A stretch of 64,000 nucleotides of DNA. Source: Paenibacillus vini. GTDB lineage: Bacteria > Bacillota > Bacilli > Paenibacillales > Paenibacillaceae. Location of the stretch: positions 62,001 to 126,000 of the forward strand of contig NZ_BOSL01000003.1 of assembly GCF_018403325.1 (NCBI RefSeq). Reading direction: 5' to 3'. This document shows, one piece after another, positions 25,054 through 33,614 of the stretch; the stretch's first letter is position 1, and the number at the start of each line of letters is the position of its first letter. Both the position numbers and the translations under genes were made by a program. The notes below the pieces were generated by a model, which was not told the DNA's origin, did no database searches, and saw nothing but the letters and a program-made list of their open reading frames with translations.

Positions 25054-25077
25054 ACCCGCCTAGCAAGGCGGGTTTTC
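25054..25077 (+). terminator. Terminator upstream of ylqG
   Basis: ACCCGCC (25054-25060) with GGCGGGT (25067-25073), loop TAGCAA, then TTTT. Confidence 0.8.
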
Positions 25078-25109
25078 CATATGAATCAAGGGCGGATGGG
25101 AGAGAAATT

Positions 25110-27197
25110 ATGAATATCGGACCATTGCTACGCAGTGTGTTGGGAGATGCCAAACCCGGGACGCCGAAGACGCTGGAATTGAAGCCGGGCCAGGTGGTCA
25201 GGGGCACGGTATTGAGCGTATCGGAGGACGGTCAGGAGGCAGTGATACAAGTTCAAGGCGTCAAACTGCATGCGGCTCTCGAAACGCCGCTGCAAGAAGG
25301 CCAAACGACTTTGCTGCAGGTTCAGCCTCAGAACGAGGACGGCTTAATGAAGCTTAAGCCGGTTCAGTTACCGGCATCGGGAACTTTATCTGCGGCTTCG
25401 TTAGCAAGCGCTTTGGAAGCTTTGGGAATGGACGATACTCCCGGAAACCGGGAAATGCTCCAATTGATGCAGAATAACGGAATCCCTCTGACCAAAGAGA
25501 ATGTTAAGCAGCTATTGAGTTTAAATGCCCAGAGACCGGCTTCGCTGCCAACGTCTGAATGGTTCCACGCGATAGGAATTGCAATGAACCGGGGATTGCC
25601 GCTTACGGGTGAAACCGTTAAGGGATTACATCAGGCGGTATTTGGTCCGCCGTTGCATAGTTTGGTGTCTGCTTTGGAGGAGCAATTGGGAAGCTGGCTT
25701 CAGATGCAGGAGGGGCCGGAAAATTCCGTACTTACCGCAGGAAAGGCACAGAATGGCGAGAATGCAGCTGGACAAAGCGGAACCGGGATTTCTGGAGGGG
25801 CGGCTGTCGCTTTGGGAGGCGCCGAAAGATCGGCAATGTTAAATAAAGCAGGTGCAGGAGCGCCTCTCTCCTCCTTAAGTGATATTCAGGAAGGTGTGCC
25901 ATCACCGGGGGCGGGTGCAAATGCGACGGCAACTTCTCAGGCTGGTGCTGGACAAGCGGCAATTCAGCAAACGGGGTCGATGAGCGATCAATTGCTTATA
26001 AAGCTGCAAAAAGTGCTTGCCGAGCTGAAAGGGGCTGTGCTGCTGGAAGGCACGGCAAATGGGGAGCCGGCGCCGGCCGGTGCGGGAACGGCCGGGCAGC
26101 TTGCCGCCAGCGGCCGGGAGGCGCTGGCAAAGGGTGCAACTGCCGCGGCTGAGCCGGCGGCAGCCGCATTGCCGGGCGAAGGGCCCGCAGGGCCTTCGCC
26201 ACAGGCACGCCCCGCCCTCACGGCTGAGCCGTGGGTGGGGCGCGTGCTGAAGCTGCTCGGTGCGGAGCACGAGCAGCAAGTGCTGCGCGCGGGCGCCTCC
26301 GGCGAACCCGCGCAACCTGCGCCTGCCGCAGGCACGGCGCAGCAGCAGGCCGCCGCCAGCGGCGGCGGCGCGCCGCAGGCAGCGCAGCATGCGCAGGCGC
26401 CCGGCACAGCCGCGCCCGTGCCCGCGGCGGGCGGCGCATTGCCGGGCGGCGTCGCTGCTGAAGCCGCGCCGGTGACGCAGCCGCTGCCACGCGGCGAAGC
26501 TGCGGGCGCAGCAGCGCCAGGCGGACACGGCGGCCAGCCGGCAGGGCCCGCCGTCGCAGGGGACAAGGCCGCTGCGCAGGCAGCCTTGTCTTCAGCGGCG
26601 CTGGCGGATGCCCCAGCGCCGGAAACCGGTGCCGCGGCAAGCAATTCCGCCCGCGACACGCTAAAGAGCCTGCTGCTGCAGGTTGCCGCAGCGGATGATC
26701 TGCCTGCGCCGCTCCAGGAGGCGGCCCGGCAGATCGTTCAGCAGCTGACGGGCCAGCAGCTGCTGTTGACTACGGACCGGACCACGCCATTCGCGCAAGT
26801 CACGATGTTCCTGCCGTTTATCGGTCCGGACGGGGAGCAGACCGCGTCGGTCCATATCGAGTCCCGGCGCGGTCGCAAAGGCGAATTGGACGCCTCCAAC
26901 TGCCGCCTCTGGTTTGACCTGCAAATGAAAGCGTTAGGTCAGATCATGGTCGACGTGCAAGTTGCGGATAAAAAAGTGCTGTTGAAAATTTTCAGCGAGC
27001 AAGAAGCTACGGGCGTGTTCTTGGAATCCAGACAGCCGGAAATTGAAAGCGCCTTGGAGTCTGCCGGATACCGGCTGTTATCCCTGAAAGCCGAGCCGCT
27101 GATTCCCGCGGAAGCAGGGGAGAGTACGGGCCAGGAGCTGGGGCAATCGCAGTCCTATGCGCCAAGCCCCTATAAAGGGGTGGATTACCGGGTATGA
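25110..27197 (+). CDS. ylqG: YlqG-like protein with FliK-type C-terminal domain
   Basis: 695 residues, ATG 25110 after GGGAGAGA. The N-terminal domain (about 1-100: LELKPGQVVRGTVLSVSEDG) is OB/SH3-like. A very long Ala/Gly/Pro/Gln-rich linker (about residues 200-510), GC-rich in DNA, separates it from a C-terminal domain (TMFLPFIGPDGEQTASVHIE, LWFDLQMKALGQIMVDVQVADKKV) resembling the FliK hook-length domain. It lies in the rnhB-ylqG-ylqH-yraN order of B. subtilis. A role with the FlhB-like YlqH in flagellar or related export is inferred. YlqG homologues are poorly studied. Confidence 0.85.
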   Translation: MNIGPLLRSVLGDAKPGTPKTLELKPGQVVRGTVLSVSEDGQEAVIQVQGVKLHAALETPLQEGQTTLLQVQPQNEDGLMKLKPVQLPASGTLSAASLASALEALGMDDTPGNREMLQLMQNNGIPLTKENVKQLLSLNAQRPASLPTSEWFHAIGIAMNRGLPLTGETVKGLHQAVFGPPLHSLVSALEEQLGSWLQMQEGPENSVLTAGKAQNGENAAGQSGTGISGGAAVALGGAERSAMLNKAGAGAPLSSLSDIQEGVPSPGAGANATATSQAGAGQAAIQQTGSMSDQLLIKLQKVLAELKGAVLLEGTANGEPAPAGAGTAGQLAASGREALAKGATAAAEPAAAALPGEGPAGPSPQARPALTAEPWVGRVLKLLGAEHEQQVLRAGASGEPAQPAPAAGTAQQQAAASGGGAPQAAQHAQAPGTAAPVPAAGGALPGGVAAEAAPVTQPLPRGEAAGAAAPGGHGGQPAGPAVAGDKAAAQAALSSAALADAPAPETGAAASNSARDTLKSLLLQVAAADDLPAPLQEAARQIVQQLTGQQLLLTTDRTTPFAQVTMFLPFIGPDGEQTASVHIESRRGRKGELDASNCRLWFDLQMKALGQIMVDVQVADKKVLLKIFSEQEATGVFLESRQPEIESALESAGYRLLSLKAEPLIPAEAGESTGQELGQSQSYAPSPYKGVDYRV

Positions 27198-27499
27198 GCA
27201 AGAAAGAGAATGAAGTATCTGTCAGTTACAAAAAGGCGGTAGCCTTAAAATATGATCCTATGCAAAATGAAGCGCCGGTGGTGACTGCCAAAGGGAGCGG
27301 GCTTTTGGCGGAGAGAATTCTGGAATTGGCACATGAAAATGCGATACCGGTCCAAGAAGACGCCGCACTTGTCGAAGTCCTTTCGAAATTGGATCTGGAC
27401 CGCCAGATTCCCCCGGAGCTATATACCCTGGTTGCCGAGATATTAAGCTTTATATACCGTTCCGATAAACTTGCGGAAAGAGGGATGAAGCGTGAGTGA
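27194..27499 (+). CDS. ylqH: YlqH, FlhB C-terminal-domain-like protein
   Basis: 101 residues; ATG 27194 overlaps the ylqG stop (ATGA). The sequence matches the cytoplasmic FlhB/YscU domain without membrane segments: KKAVALKYDPMQNEAPVVTAKGSG is the strand after the normal autocleavage site. The N-P-T-H cleavage motif itself is absent because the protein starts near that point. It corresponds to the C-terminal fragment that switches export substrate specificity in FlhB. The full-length flhB is at 56173-57267. Its partner is probably the FliK-like YlqG. Confidence 0.9.
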   Translation: MSKKENEVSVSYKKAVALKYDPMQNEAPVVTAKGSGLLAERILELAHENAIPVQEDAALVEVLSKLDLDRQIPPELYTLVAEILSFIYRSDKLAERGMKRE

Positions 27500-27947
27500 G
27501 CGTAAAGCCCATAATTCCCATAATCCCCATAAAGCAAATTTATCTGGTGCAGGTAATACAGGCGAATTTACGAAACGTCCCGCAGATCGTCGAAAAGCTC
27601 TCGGGCAGCGCGCTGAACAGCTAGCGGCCGAACACCTGGCAGGATTAGGCTACATCATTCAAGAAAGGAATTGGAGATGCCGTACCGGCGAACTGGATCT
27701 CATTGCATGGCAGGGTGATATTCTTGTTATTGTGGAGGTGCGCAGCAGAAGCAGTCGTACCAACGGCTTCGGTACGCCTGCCGAATCGGTTACTCCGCGC
27801 AAAATCAAACAAGTTCGAGATACGGCGGCTGTTTATTTGCACCATAACTCGAAGAGCAATGCCCCTATTCGCTTTGACATGATCGGTATAGTGTTAACGC
27901 CCGATGGAGAAGCAGAGTCTTTGAATCATGTAATCGCCGCATTTTAA
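27492..27947 (+). CDS. yraN: YraN/UPF0102 family endonuclease-like protein
   Basis: 151 residues; GTG 27492 overlaps ylqH by 8 bp. The typical UPF0102 pattern is present: LGQRAEQLAAEHLAGLGYII, then NWRCRTGELDLIAWQGDILVIVEVRSRS, with conserved Glu, Asp and E-x-K-like residues (VEVRSR) of a PD-(D/E)XK nuclease fold. Its function is uncertain; a role in DNA repair or recombination is suspected for the family. The N-terminal 30 residues are a low-complexity extension. It is the last gene of the ylqG-ylqH-yraN unit. Confidence 0.93.
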   Translation: MSERKAHNSHNPHKANLSGAGNTGEFTKRPADRRKALGQRAEQLAAEHLAGLGYIIQERNWRCRTGELDLIAWQGDILVIVEVRSRSSRTNGFGTPAESVTPRKIKQVRDTAAVYLHHNSKSNAPIRFDMIGIVLTPDGEAESLNHVIAAF

Positions 27948-28091
27948 GAATAATTTGTGAGTGCTTAGGGGGTTGTCCATTCCAGAAGGACAAAATAGAA
28001 AAATGTCCGCCTAAAAGTGGACAAAGGGGAATAGGTCCGGCAAAACCAATAAATCTACATAAGAGGACGATTCCATAACTGAAACCTAAAG

Positions 28092-28127
28092 AACCCGCCC
28101 AATGCATCAAGCATTGGCGGGTTTTTC
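28092..28127. terminator. Bidirectional terminator between yraN and comM
   Basis: AACCCGCC-c-AATGC (28092-28105, one bulge) pairs with GCATTGGCGGGTT (28111-28123), followed by TTTT on the plus strand. It serves yraN and the convergent comM. Confidence 0.8.
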
Positions 28128-28146
28128 AGTCATATAAGGAGAGCCA

Positions 28147-29748
28147 TTAAAACATCGTATCCTGACTTCGCTTGTCCAAATGCCGGTACTGGATCGCCTC
28201 AGCCACATGACCGGCCAAAATCTCGGAGCAGCCATCCAGGTCGGCGATGGTCCGGGATAATTTTAAAATGCGGTCATGGGCCCGCATACTTAGGCCAAGA
28301 GCGTCGAAAGAGGATTTTAACAACAATCCTGCATCTGGATGCAGTTTGGCGTAACGCCGCAGAGCGCTGCCGGACAGCTCGCTGTTGCGGGAAATTCCTT
28401 GGTTGCGGTATCTGTGGAGCTGGATTTGCTCGGCTTTCTCCACCTCGAACCGCATTTCTTCCGAAGATAGCGGGGAAGCGTCGTTTTGCCAGTTGGTTGG
28501 CCGCGGCACCTCCACATGCATATCAATCCGGTCAAGCAGCGGTCCGGAGAGCTTTTCCCGATACTGGGCGATGCGATAGGGGTTGCAGGTGCACACCGGC
28601 TGTGGAGGCTCAGCTCCGGAAAAACCACAAGGACAAGGATTTAACGAAGTTGCCAGCAAAAAACGGGCCGGAAAAGTAAACGAAGCCCTGGAACGGCTAA
28701 TCGTTACCCGGTGTTCTTCCAGCGGTTGGCGCAGCATTTCAAGCACCTGACGCGAAAACTCGGGGAGCTCGTCCAGAAACAATACGCCGCGGTGGGCCAG
28801 GCTAACTTCTCCAGGTTTGGGAATGCTGCCGCCCCCGACCATACCTCCGCCAGAAATAGTATGATGCGGAGCGCGAAACGGCCGTTCCGTGATCAAACCG
28901 GTTTCCGATGGATTGAATTTGCTTGCGGAGCTGTAAATTTTGGTGACCTCCAGGGATTCACCGGAGGTCAGCGGAGGAAGAATGGTCGGCAGCCTGCGGA
29001 TCAGCATGGTTTTTCCGGTACCCGGAGGACCGATAAGCATGATGTTGTGCATACCTGCCGCCGCTATAGTAAGCGCACGTTTAATGTGCCGCTGACCCAA
29101 CACATCGCTGTAATTTTCCGGTGGTTTGGATAAGCCATGAGCGTTAGTTGAGGGCTCTGAGGAAGGCGGAAGTGGGCTCCGCTGCAAATGGGCCAGCGAT
29201 TCAAGTATCAGCGAATCCTCCGTGCCCCGGGATCCTCGCGATCCCATTCCTTCGGGAGACAGCTGGTTTAAATGACTAAGTCCGTATACGGTGATTCCGT
29301 CCAGCAGTAACGCTTCCGGAACATTGCCCTCCGGAACGAGAACGGAATGAAAGCCGTGACGCCTGGCCAAATCAACCATGGGCAGAACGCCGGGAACGGG
29401 TCTCAGCGCCCCTTCAAGCGATAGCTCGCCGATAATTAGGATACGCTCGTTTTCAGGCAGGGCGACCTGTCCGCTGGAGATCAACAGTCCTAGTGCAATC
29501 GCCAGATCGAAAGCAGTTCCTTCTTTCCTGAGGTCGGCCGGAGCAAGATTAATAGTGACCCGTTGGAGCGGGAAGGTATACCCGCAATTTTTGATCGCAG
29601 CCCGGACGCGGTCTACGGCTTCACGGACCGCGGAATCCGGAAGACCGACGACATGAGTCTGGGGGATACCGCTCGACAGGTCAACCTCCACTTCGATCAT
29701 TACTCCGTCAATGCCATATAAACAAGCGCTGTACAGTTTGCCATACAT
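28147..29748 (-). CDS. comM: YifB/ComM family Mg-chelatase-like AAA+ ATPase
   Basis: 533 residues from 29748 (MYGKLYSACLYGIDG); GAGAGAGGTG lies eight bases upstream, making the in-frame 29787 start unlikely. An N-terminal Lon-like/ChlI domain is followed by AAA+ motifs: GPPGTGKTMLIRRLP (Walker A), LFLDELPEF (Walker B), and FLLATSLNPCPCG plus a C-terminal Mg_chelatase_C domain. ComM is a branch-migration helicase that aids integration of transformed DNA. dprA, another transformation gene, is 2.6 kb away. A good promoter lies upstream at 29879-29851. Confidence 0.95.
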   Translation of the reverse strand: MYGKLYSACLYGIDGVMIEVEVDLSSGIPQTHVVGLPDSAVREAVDRVRAAIKNCGYTFPLQRVTINLAPADLRKEGTAFDLAIALGLLISSGQVALPENERILIIGELSLEGALRPVPGVLPMVDLARRHGFHSVLVPEGNVPEALLLDGITVYGLSHLNQLSPEGMGSRGSRGTEDSLILESLAHLQRSPLPPSSEPSTNAHGLSKPPENYSDVLGQRHIKRALTIAAAGMHNIMLIGPPGTGKTMLIRRLPTILPPLTSGESLEVTKIYSSASKFNPSETGLITERPFRAPHHTISGGGMVGGGSIPKPGEVSLAHRGVLFLDELPEFSRQVLEMLRQPLEEHRVTISRSRASFTFPARFLLATSLNPCPCGFSGAEPPQPVCTCNPYRIAQYREKLSGPLLDRIDMHVEVPRPTNWQNDASPLSSEEMRFEVEKAEQIQLHRYRNQGISRNSELSGSALRRYAKLHPDAGLLLKSSFDALGLSMRAHDRILKLSRTIADLDGCSEILAGHVAEAIQYRHLDKRSQDTMF

Positions 29749-29850
29749 AATAAAAGCACCTCTCTCCCGTTTGTATCGGCCGTTCAATGCGTGCGGCCGT
29801 CCTAGTGGAAAAAAGGTGCTTCCATATTTTCCGATATACTCTTGGTCCGT

Positions 29851-29879
29851 ATATTAGAATTTTATCCTGAAAAAGTCAA
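29851..29879 (-). promoter_or_regulatory. comM sigma-A promoter
   Basis: On the minus strand: TTGACT (29879-29874), 17-bp spacer, TAATAT (29856-29851). Confidence 0.75.
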
Positions 29880-30195
29880 TAGCTCTATATTGGGATTTTC
29901 AAGATTTCAAGAATGCAAGTGCTAAGTTCACATTTATCCAAGAAGATATTATGGTGAAAAAAGATGAATTTTATCGATAATGATCGCAATTTGATATTAT
30001 TTTTTCGATAGAATTCACACAATAATACCTTACAAGTTTGTGATTGATCTCGAAATGAGATGAAAACGATATAAAAAAGTTGTGTATAAATCATGAACTT
30101 TTTAAGGAAAGCGTTTTAAAAACATGGTACAATTATTTAGGTTTAATCATTTAGCTATACCTCTAATACCGCCTGTTGATAGGAGGATTCCAAGC
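29880..30195. promoter_or_regulatory. AT-rich sucC upstream region with two possible CcpA (cre) sites
   Basis: About 315 bp without a credible gene. TGAAAACGATATAA (30061-30074) differs from the cre consensus TGNAANCGNTNNCA at one position and GGAAAGCGTTTTAA (30106-30119) at two. TACAAT (30128-30133) could be a -10 without a good -35. Carbon-catabolite control of the TCA genes is plausible. Confidence 0.4.
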
Positions 30196-31356
30196 ATGAA
30201 TATCCATGAATATCAAGGAAAAGAAGTTCTGAAGCAGTATGGTGTCGCTGTTCCCGAAGGACGGGTGGCATTTACGGTTGATGAGGCCGTAGAAGCGGCG
30301 GAGGCGCTAGGCAGCCAGGTAGTGGTTGTAAAGGCGCAGATTCACGCAGGGGGCCGGGGTAAAGCCGGCGGCGTGAAAGTTGCTAAAAATTTGGATGAAG
30401 TACGGAACTATGCACAGGAGATTCTTGGCAAAGTACTGGTCACGCACCAGACAGGGCCGGAGGGCAAAGAGGTAAAACGCCTGCTCATTGAACAAGGCTG
30501 CGACATTAAGAAGGAATATTACGTCGGCGTCGTGGTCGACCGGGGCACGGGAAGCGTCGTTATGATGGCTTCGGAAGAAGGCGGAACGGAAATTGAAGAA
30601 GTAGCGGCGAATACGCCTGAAAAAATATTCAAAGAAATCGTTGACCCGGCACTTGGGCTCCAGCCTTACCAGGCTCGGAGACTGGCTTTTGCCATCAACA
30701 TTCCTAAAGAGCTGGTGAATAAGGCTGCAGGATTCATGCTTGCCTTGTACGAAGCGTTTGTCGATAAGGATTGCTCTATCGCCGAGATCAATCCTCTCGT
30801 AGTTACCGGAGACGGCGACGTGATGGCGCTGGACGCCAAGCTTAATTTCGATTCCAATGCGTTGTTCCGCCATAAGGATATTTTGGCTCTGCGCGATCTG
30901 GAGGAAGAAGACGAGAAGGAAATCGAAGCATCCAAGTTCGATCTTAGCTATATCGCCCTTGACGGCAATATTGGCTGCATGGTCAATGGTGCGGGCTTGG
31001 CTATGGCTACGATGGACATTATTAAATATTACGGCGGCGACCCGGCCAACTTCCTGGATGTGGGCGGCGGTGCAACGGCCGAGAAGGTTACGGAAGCCTT
31101 CAAGATTATTTTGTCGGATTCGAAGGTGAGAGGAATATTCATTAACATCTTCGGCGGCATCATGAAATGCGATGTTATCGCTTCCGGGGTTGTTGAAGCG
31201 GCCAAGCAGGTCGGCCTGGACCGTCCGTTGGTGGTTCGTCTGGAAGGAACCAATGTCGAGCTCGGCAAGAAGATTCTCGCCGAATCGGGACTGGCTATCG
31301 TTTCTGCGGATTCCATGGCCGATGGGGCCCAAAAAATCGTTGCACTCGTATCGTAA
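30196..31356 (+). CDS. sucC: Succinyl-CoA synthetase (ADP-forming) beta subunit
   Basis: 386 residues from ATG 30196 behind AGGAGGA; an in-frame ATG at 30124 lies in the promoter. An ATP-grasp domain ([33 protein letters not shown]) is followed by the ligase domain with [15 protein letters not shown] and [14 protein letters not shown]. With SucD it converts succinyl-CoA to succinate, making ATP in the TCA cycle. sucD follows after 34 bp with its own ribosome binding site. Confidence 0.98.
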   Translation: MNIHEYQGKEVLKQYGVAVPEGRVAFTVDEAVEAAEALGSQVVVVKAQIHAGGRGKAGGVKVAKNLDEVRNYAQEILGKVLVTHQTGPEGKEVKRLLIEQGCDIKKEYYVGVVVDRGTGSVVMMASEEGGTEIEEVAANTPEKIFKEIVDPALGLQPYQARRLAFAINIPKELVNKAAGFMLALYEAFVDKDCSIAEINPLVVTGDGDVMALDAKLNFDSNALFRHKDILALRDLEEEDEKEIEASKFDLSYIALDGNIGCMVNGAGLAMATMDIIKYYGGDPANFLDVGGGATAEKVTEAFKIILSDSKVRGIFINIFGGIMKCDVIASGVVEAAKQVGLDRPLVVRLEGTNVELGKKILAESGLAIVSADSMADGAQKIVALVS

Positions 31357-31390
31357 CTAAACACCTTATCCATGATGGGAGGCTCGAAGT

Positions 31391-32320
31391 ATGAGTATTT
31401 TGGTCGATAAAAATACAAAAGTCATTACCCAGGGAATTACAGGGAAAACCGCCTTGTTCCACGCTAAAGGGGCGCTGGATTATGGGACGCAAATGGTCGG
31501 AGGAACTTCTCCGGGCAAGGGCGGGACCTCGGTAGATATTTCGCTCGAAAACGGGGAAACCGTTAGTCTCCCCGTCTTTAATACGGTAAGAGAAGCCAAA
31601 GCGGCTACGGGCGCTACCGCCAGTGTCATTTATGTGCCGCCGGCGTTTGCCGCGGATTCCATACTTGAAGCGGTTGAAGCTGAACTGGAACTGGTTATTT
31701 GCATCACGGAAGGTATTCCGGTGCTGGATATGGTGAAGGTGAAGCGTTATATGGAAGGAAAAAATACAATTCTGATCGGGCCAAACTGTCCGGGCGTCAT
31801 TACGCCTGGCGAGTGCAAGATCGGTATTATGCCAGGGTATATTCATCTTCCCGGCCATGTCGGCGTTGTTTCACGCAGCGGAACGCTAACCTATGAGGCG
31901 GTTCATCAACTGACGACTCGCGGTATCGGACAGTCCTCCGCGGTCGGTATCGGCGGCGATCCGGTGAAGGGATCGGAATTCATTGATATTTTGCGGATGT
32001 TTAATGAAGACGAACAAACGCATGCAGTCATCATGATCGGTGAAATCGGCGGCACAGCGGAAGAAGAAGCTGCTGAATGGATCCGTGATAACATGAAAAA
32101 ACCTGTCGTAGGATTTATCGGCGGTGTAACGGCTCCTCCGGGCAAACGGATGGGTCATGCTGGCGCGATTATTTCCGGCGGTAAAGGTACCGCGAAAGAA
32201 AAGATCTCGAAGCTGGAGGAGTGCGGCATCCGTGTAGCTCCGACTCCGTCCGAAATGGGCTCTACGCTCGTCAGCGTGCTTGAAGAACGGGGCATCCTGA
32301 ATAGCTGCACGACACACTAA
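31391..32320 (+). CDS. sucD: Succinyl-CoA synthetase alpha subunit
   Basis: 309 residues, ATG 31391 after GGGAGG. CoA-binding Rossmann start [47 protein letters not shown]; and the phospho-His site in [17 protein letters not shown]. It carries the phosphohistidine intermediate and binds CoA. It forms an operon with sucC and is ended by a strong terminator at 32350-32390. Confidence 0.98.
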   Translation: MSILVDKNTKVITQGITGKTALFHAKGALDYGTQMVGGTSPGKGGTSVDISLENGETVSLPVFNTVREAKAATGATASVIYVPPAFAADSILEAVEAELELVICITEGIPVLDMVKVKRYMEGKNTILIGPNCPGVITPGECKIGIMPGYIHLPGHVGVVSRSGTLTYEAVHQLTTRGIGQSSAVGIGGDPVKGSEFIDILRMFNEDEQTHAVIMIGEIGGTAEEEAAEWIRDNMKKPVVGFIGGVTAPPGKRMGHAGAIISGGKGTAKEKISKLEECGIRVAPTPSEMGSTLVSVLEERGILNSCTTH

Positions 32321-32349
32321 GGTAAATCTGTTATAATAAGGTAAAGGTA

Positions 32350-32390
32350 AGCAACCTTCTGATCCCTATGGGCGGAAGGTTGCTTTTTTT
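32350..32390 (+). terminator. Terminator after sucCD
   Basis: AGCAACCTTC (32350-32359) with GAAGGTTGCT (32374-32383) and a long T-run. Confidence 0.92.
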
Positions 32391-32408
32391 TGTGAATGGG
32401 GGATGAAA

Positions 32409-33497
32409 ATGGATAAACACAGCATTTTGATCGGGCTGCATGAAAGTCCGGGATTGGGGTGGAAACGGATTTCCGACATTGTAACCAACAGAACGGATTG
32501 GGAACATGCATTACAATTTTCTCCGGGCGATTGGATGGAATGCGGACTGGAGGCGGAACTGGCTCTAAAGATGGCCGGGCATTTTAAGGCATCCTGGATT
32601 CAAGAGCGGATGGAACTGATGGAACGGAAGGGGGTTGTTCCGGTCACCGTTTTTGACGATGCGTATCCTATATTAATGAAGGAAACGGGCAGACCCCCTT
32701 GGGTACTGTATACGGTCGGCAACCAAAGACTGCTGGCAGACCTCTCCATTGCAATGATCGGGACGCGCATGCCGACAGCTTATGGTCGTAAAGTCGGCAT
32801 CATCCTAACCGAAGCATTATGCTCTCGCGGAGTCACGATCGTCAGCGGATTGGCACGAGGCATAGACGGCGTTTGCCATGAGGCTGCGCTCCAAGCCGGG
32901 GGAGCTACGATTGCGGTTCTGGGGACGGCCGTCGATGAAATCTATCCCCGTGAGCATGCCTCGCTCTACAGGCGAATTGTGGAGCAGGGATTAATTGTAT
33001 CCGAATATCCGATAGGCACTAAGGGGCACCCCGGCATGTTCCCCCAGCGGAATCGCATCATTGCCGGAATGACCCGGGGAACAGTAGTAGTGGAAGCGGA
33101 TATGCGCAGCGGCTCGCTGATTACGGCGGATCAGGCTCTCGAGGAAGGCCGCGACGTCTTTGCCGTGCCAGGCCCCGTAACTTCGCCAAAAAGCCGAGGA
33201 ACGCTGGGACTGCTCAAGCAAGGGGCCAAAATCGTGACGGAGCCAAGTGATATTCTGGAAGAATACGAGCACCTGCTTTCAGTCGCTTCGCCCTCAGTCA
33301 CACAGGAGCCGCCGAGAAACGAGTTGACAATAGACGAGCGGCGCATATACCATATGTTGGAGCAGGGGAACTCCACTTTTGAAGAGCTGATGAACGAGTC
33401 CGGGTGGGATTTTGGACTTTTACATTCAGTTCTGTTATCTTTAATCATGAAAAAAGCGGTAGTTCAATTACCCGGTTCTGTTTATAAGATTATATAG
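32409..33497 (+). CDS. dprA: DNA processing protein DprA
   Basis: 362 residues; ATG 32409 is better spaced from GGGGG than the ATG at 32403. A SAM-like N-terminal domain precedes the Rossmann-fold DprA core: IAMIGTRMPTAYGRKVG, SGLARGIDGVCHEAAL, FPQRNRIIAGMTRGTVVVEA, and a C-terminal winged-helix (about residues 300-362). DprA loads RecA on incoming single-stranded DNA during transformation. It lies upstream of topA, as in many Firmicutes. Confidence 0.97.
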   Translation: MDKHSILIGLHESPGLGWKRISDIVTNRTDWEHALQFSPGDWMECGLEAELALKMAGHFKASWIQERMELMERKGVVPVTVFDDAYPILMKETGRPPWVLYTVGNQRLLADLSIAMIGTRMPTAYGRKVGIILTEALCSRGVTIVSGLARGIDGVCHEAALQAGGATIAVLGTAVDEIYPREHASLYRRIVEQGLIVSEYPIGTKGHPGMFPQRNRIIAGMTRGTVVVEADMRSGSLITADQALEEGRDVFAVPGPVTSPKSRGTLGLLKQGAKIVTEPSDILEEYEHLLSVASPSVTQEPPRNELTIDERRIYHMLEQGNSTFEELMNESGWDFGLLHSVLLSLIMKKAVVQLPGSVYKII

Positions 33498-33614
33498 TCC
33501 ATTCCTAACCGAGAGTGGCTTGAAACGAAGACTATATACTATTTTATCTAAAGGATAGCCCTGATTTTAAATGATGCATAAGAGTAACGGACTGTTTGAG
33601 AGGAGGATGAACCT

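Noticed and set aside
25900-26660. Several overlapping Arg/Ala-rich ORFs on both strands
   Set aside because: They are by-products of the GC-rich low-complexity linker of ylqG; the main frame continues into a conserved C-terminal domain.
27950-28090. Possible small gene between yraN and comM
   Set aside because: Short palindromic GGACA/TGTCC pieces and no ribosome binding site; only the terminator at 28092-28127 is supported.
30124-30195. Longer sucC start at ATG 30124
   Set aside because: It overlaps the likely promoter -10, and the conserved [10 protein letters not shown] start at 30196 has a strong ribosome binding site.
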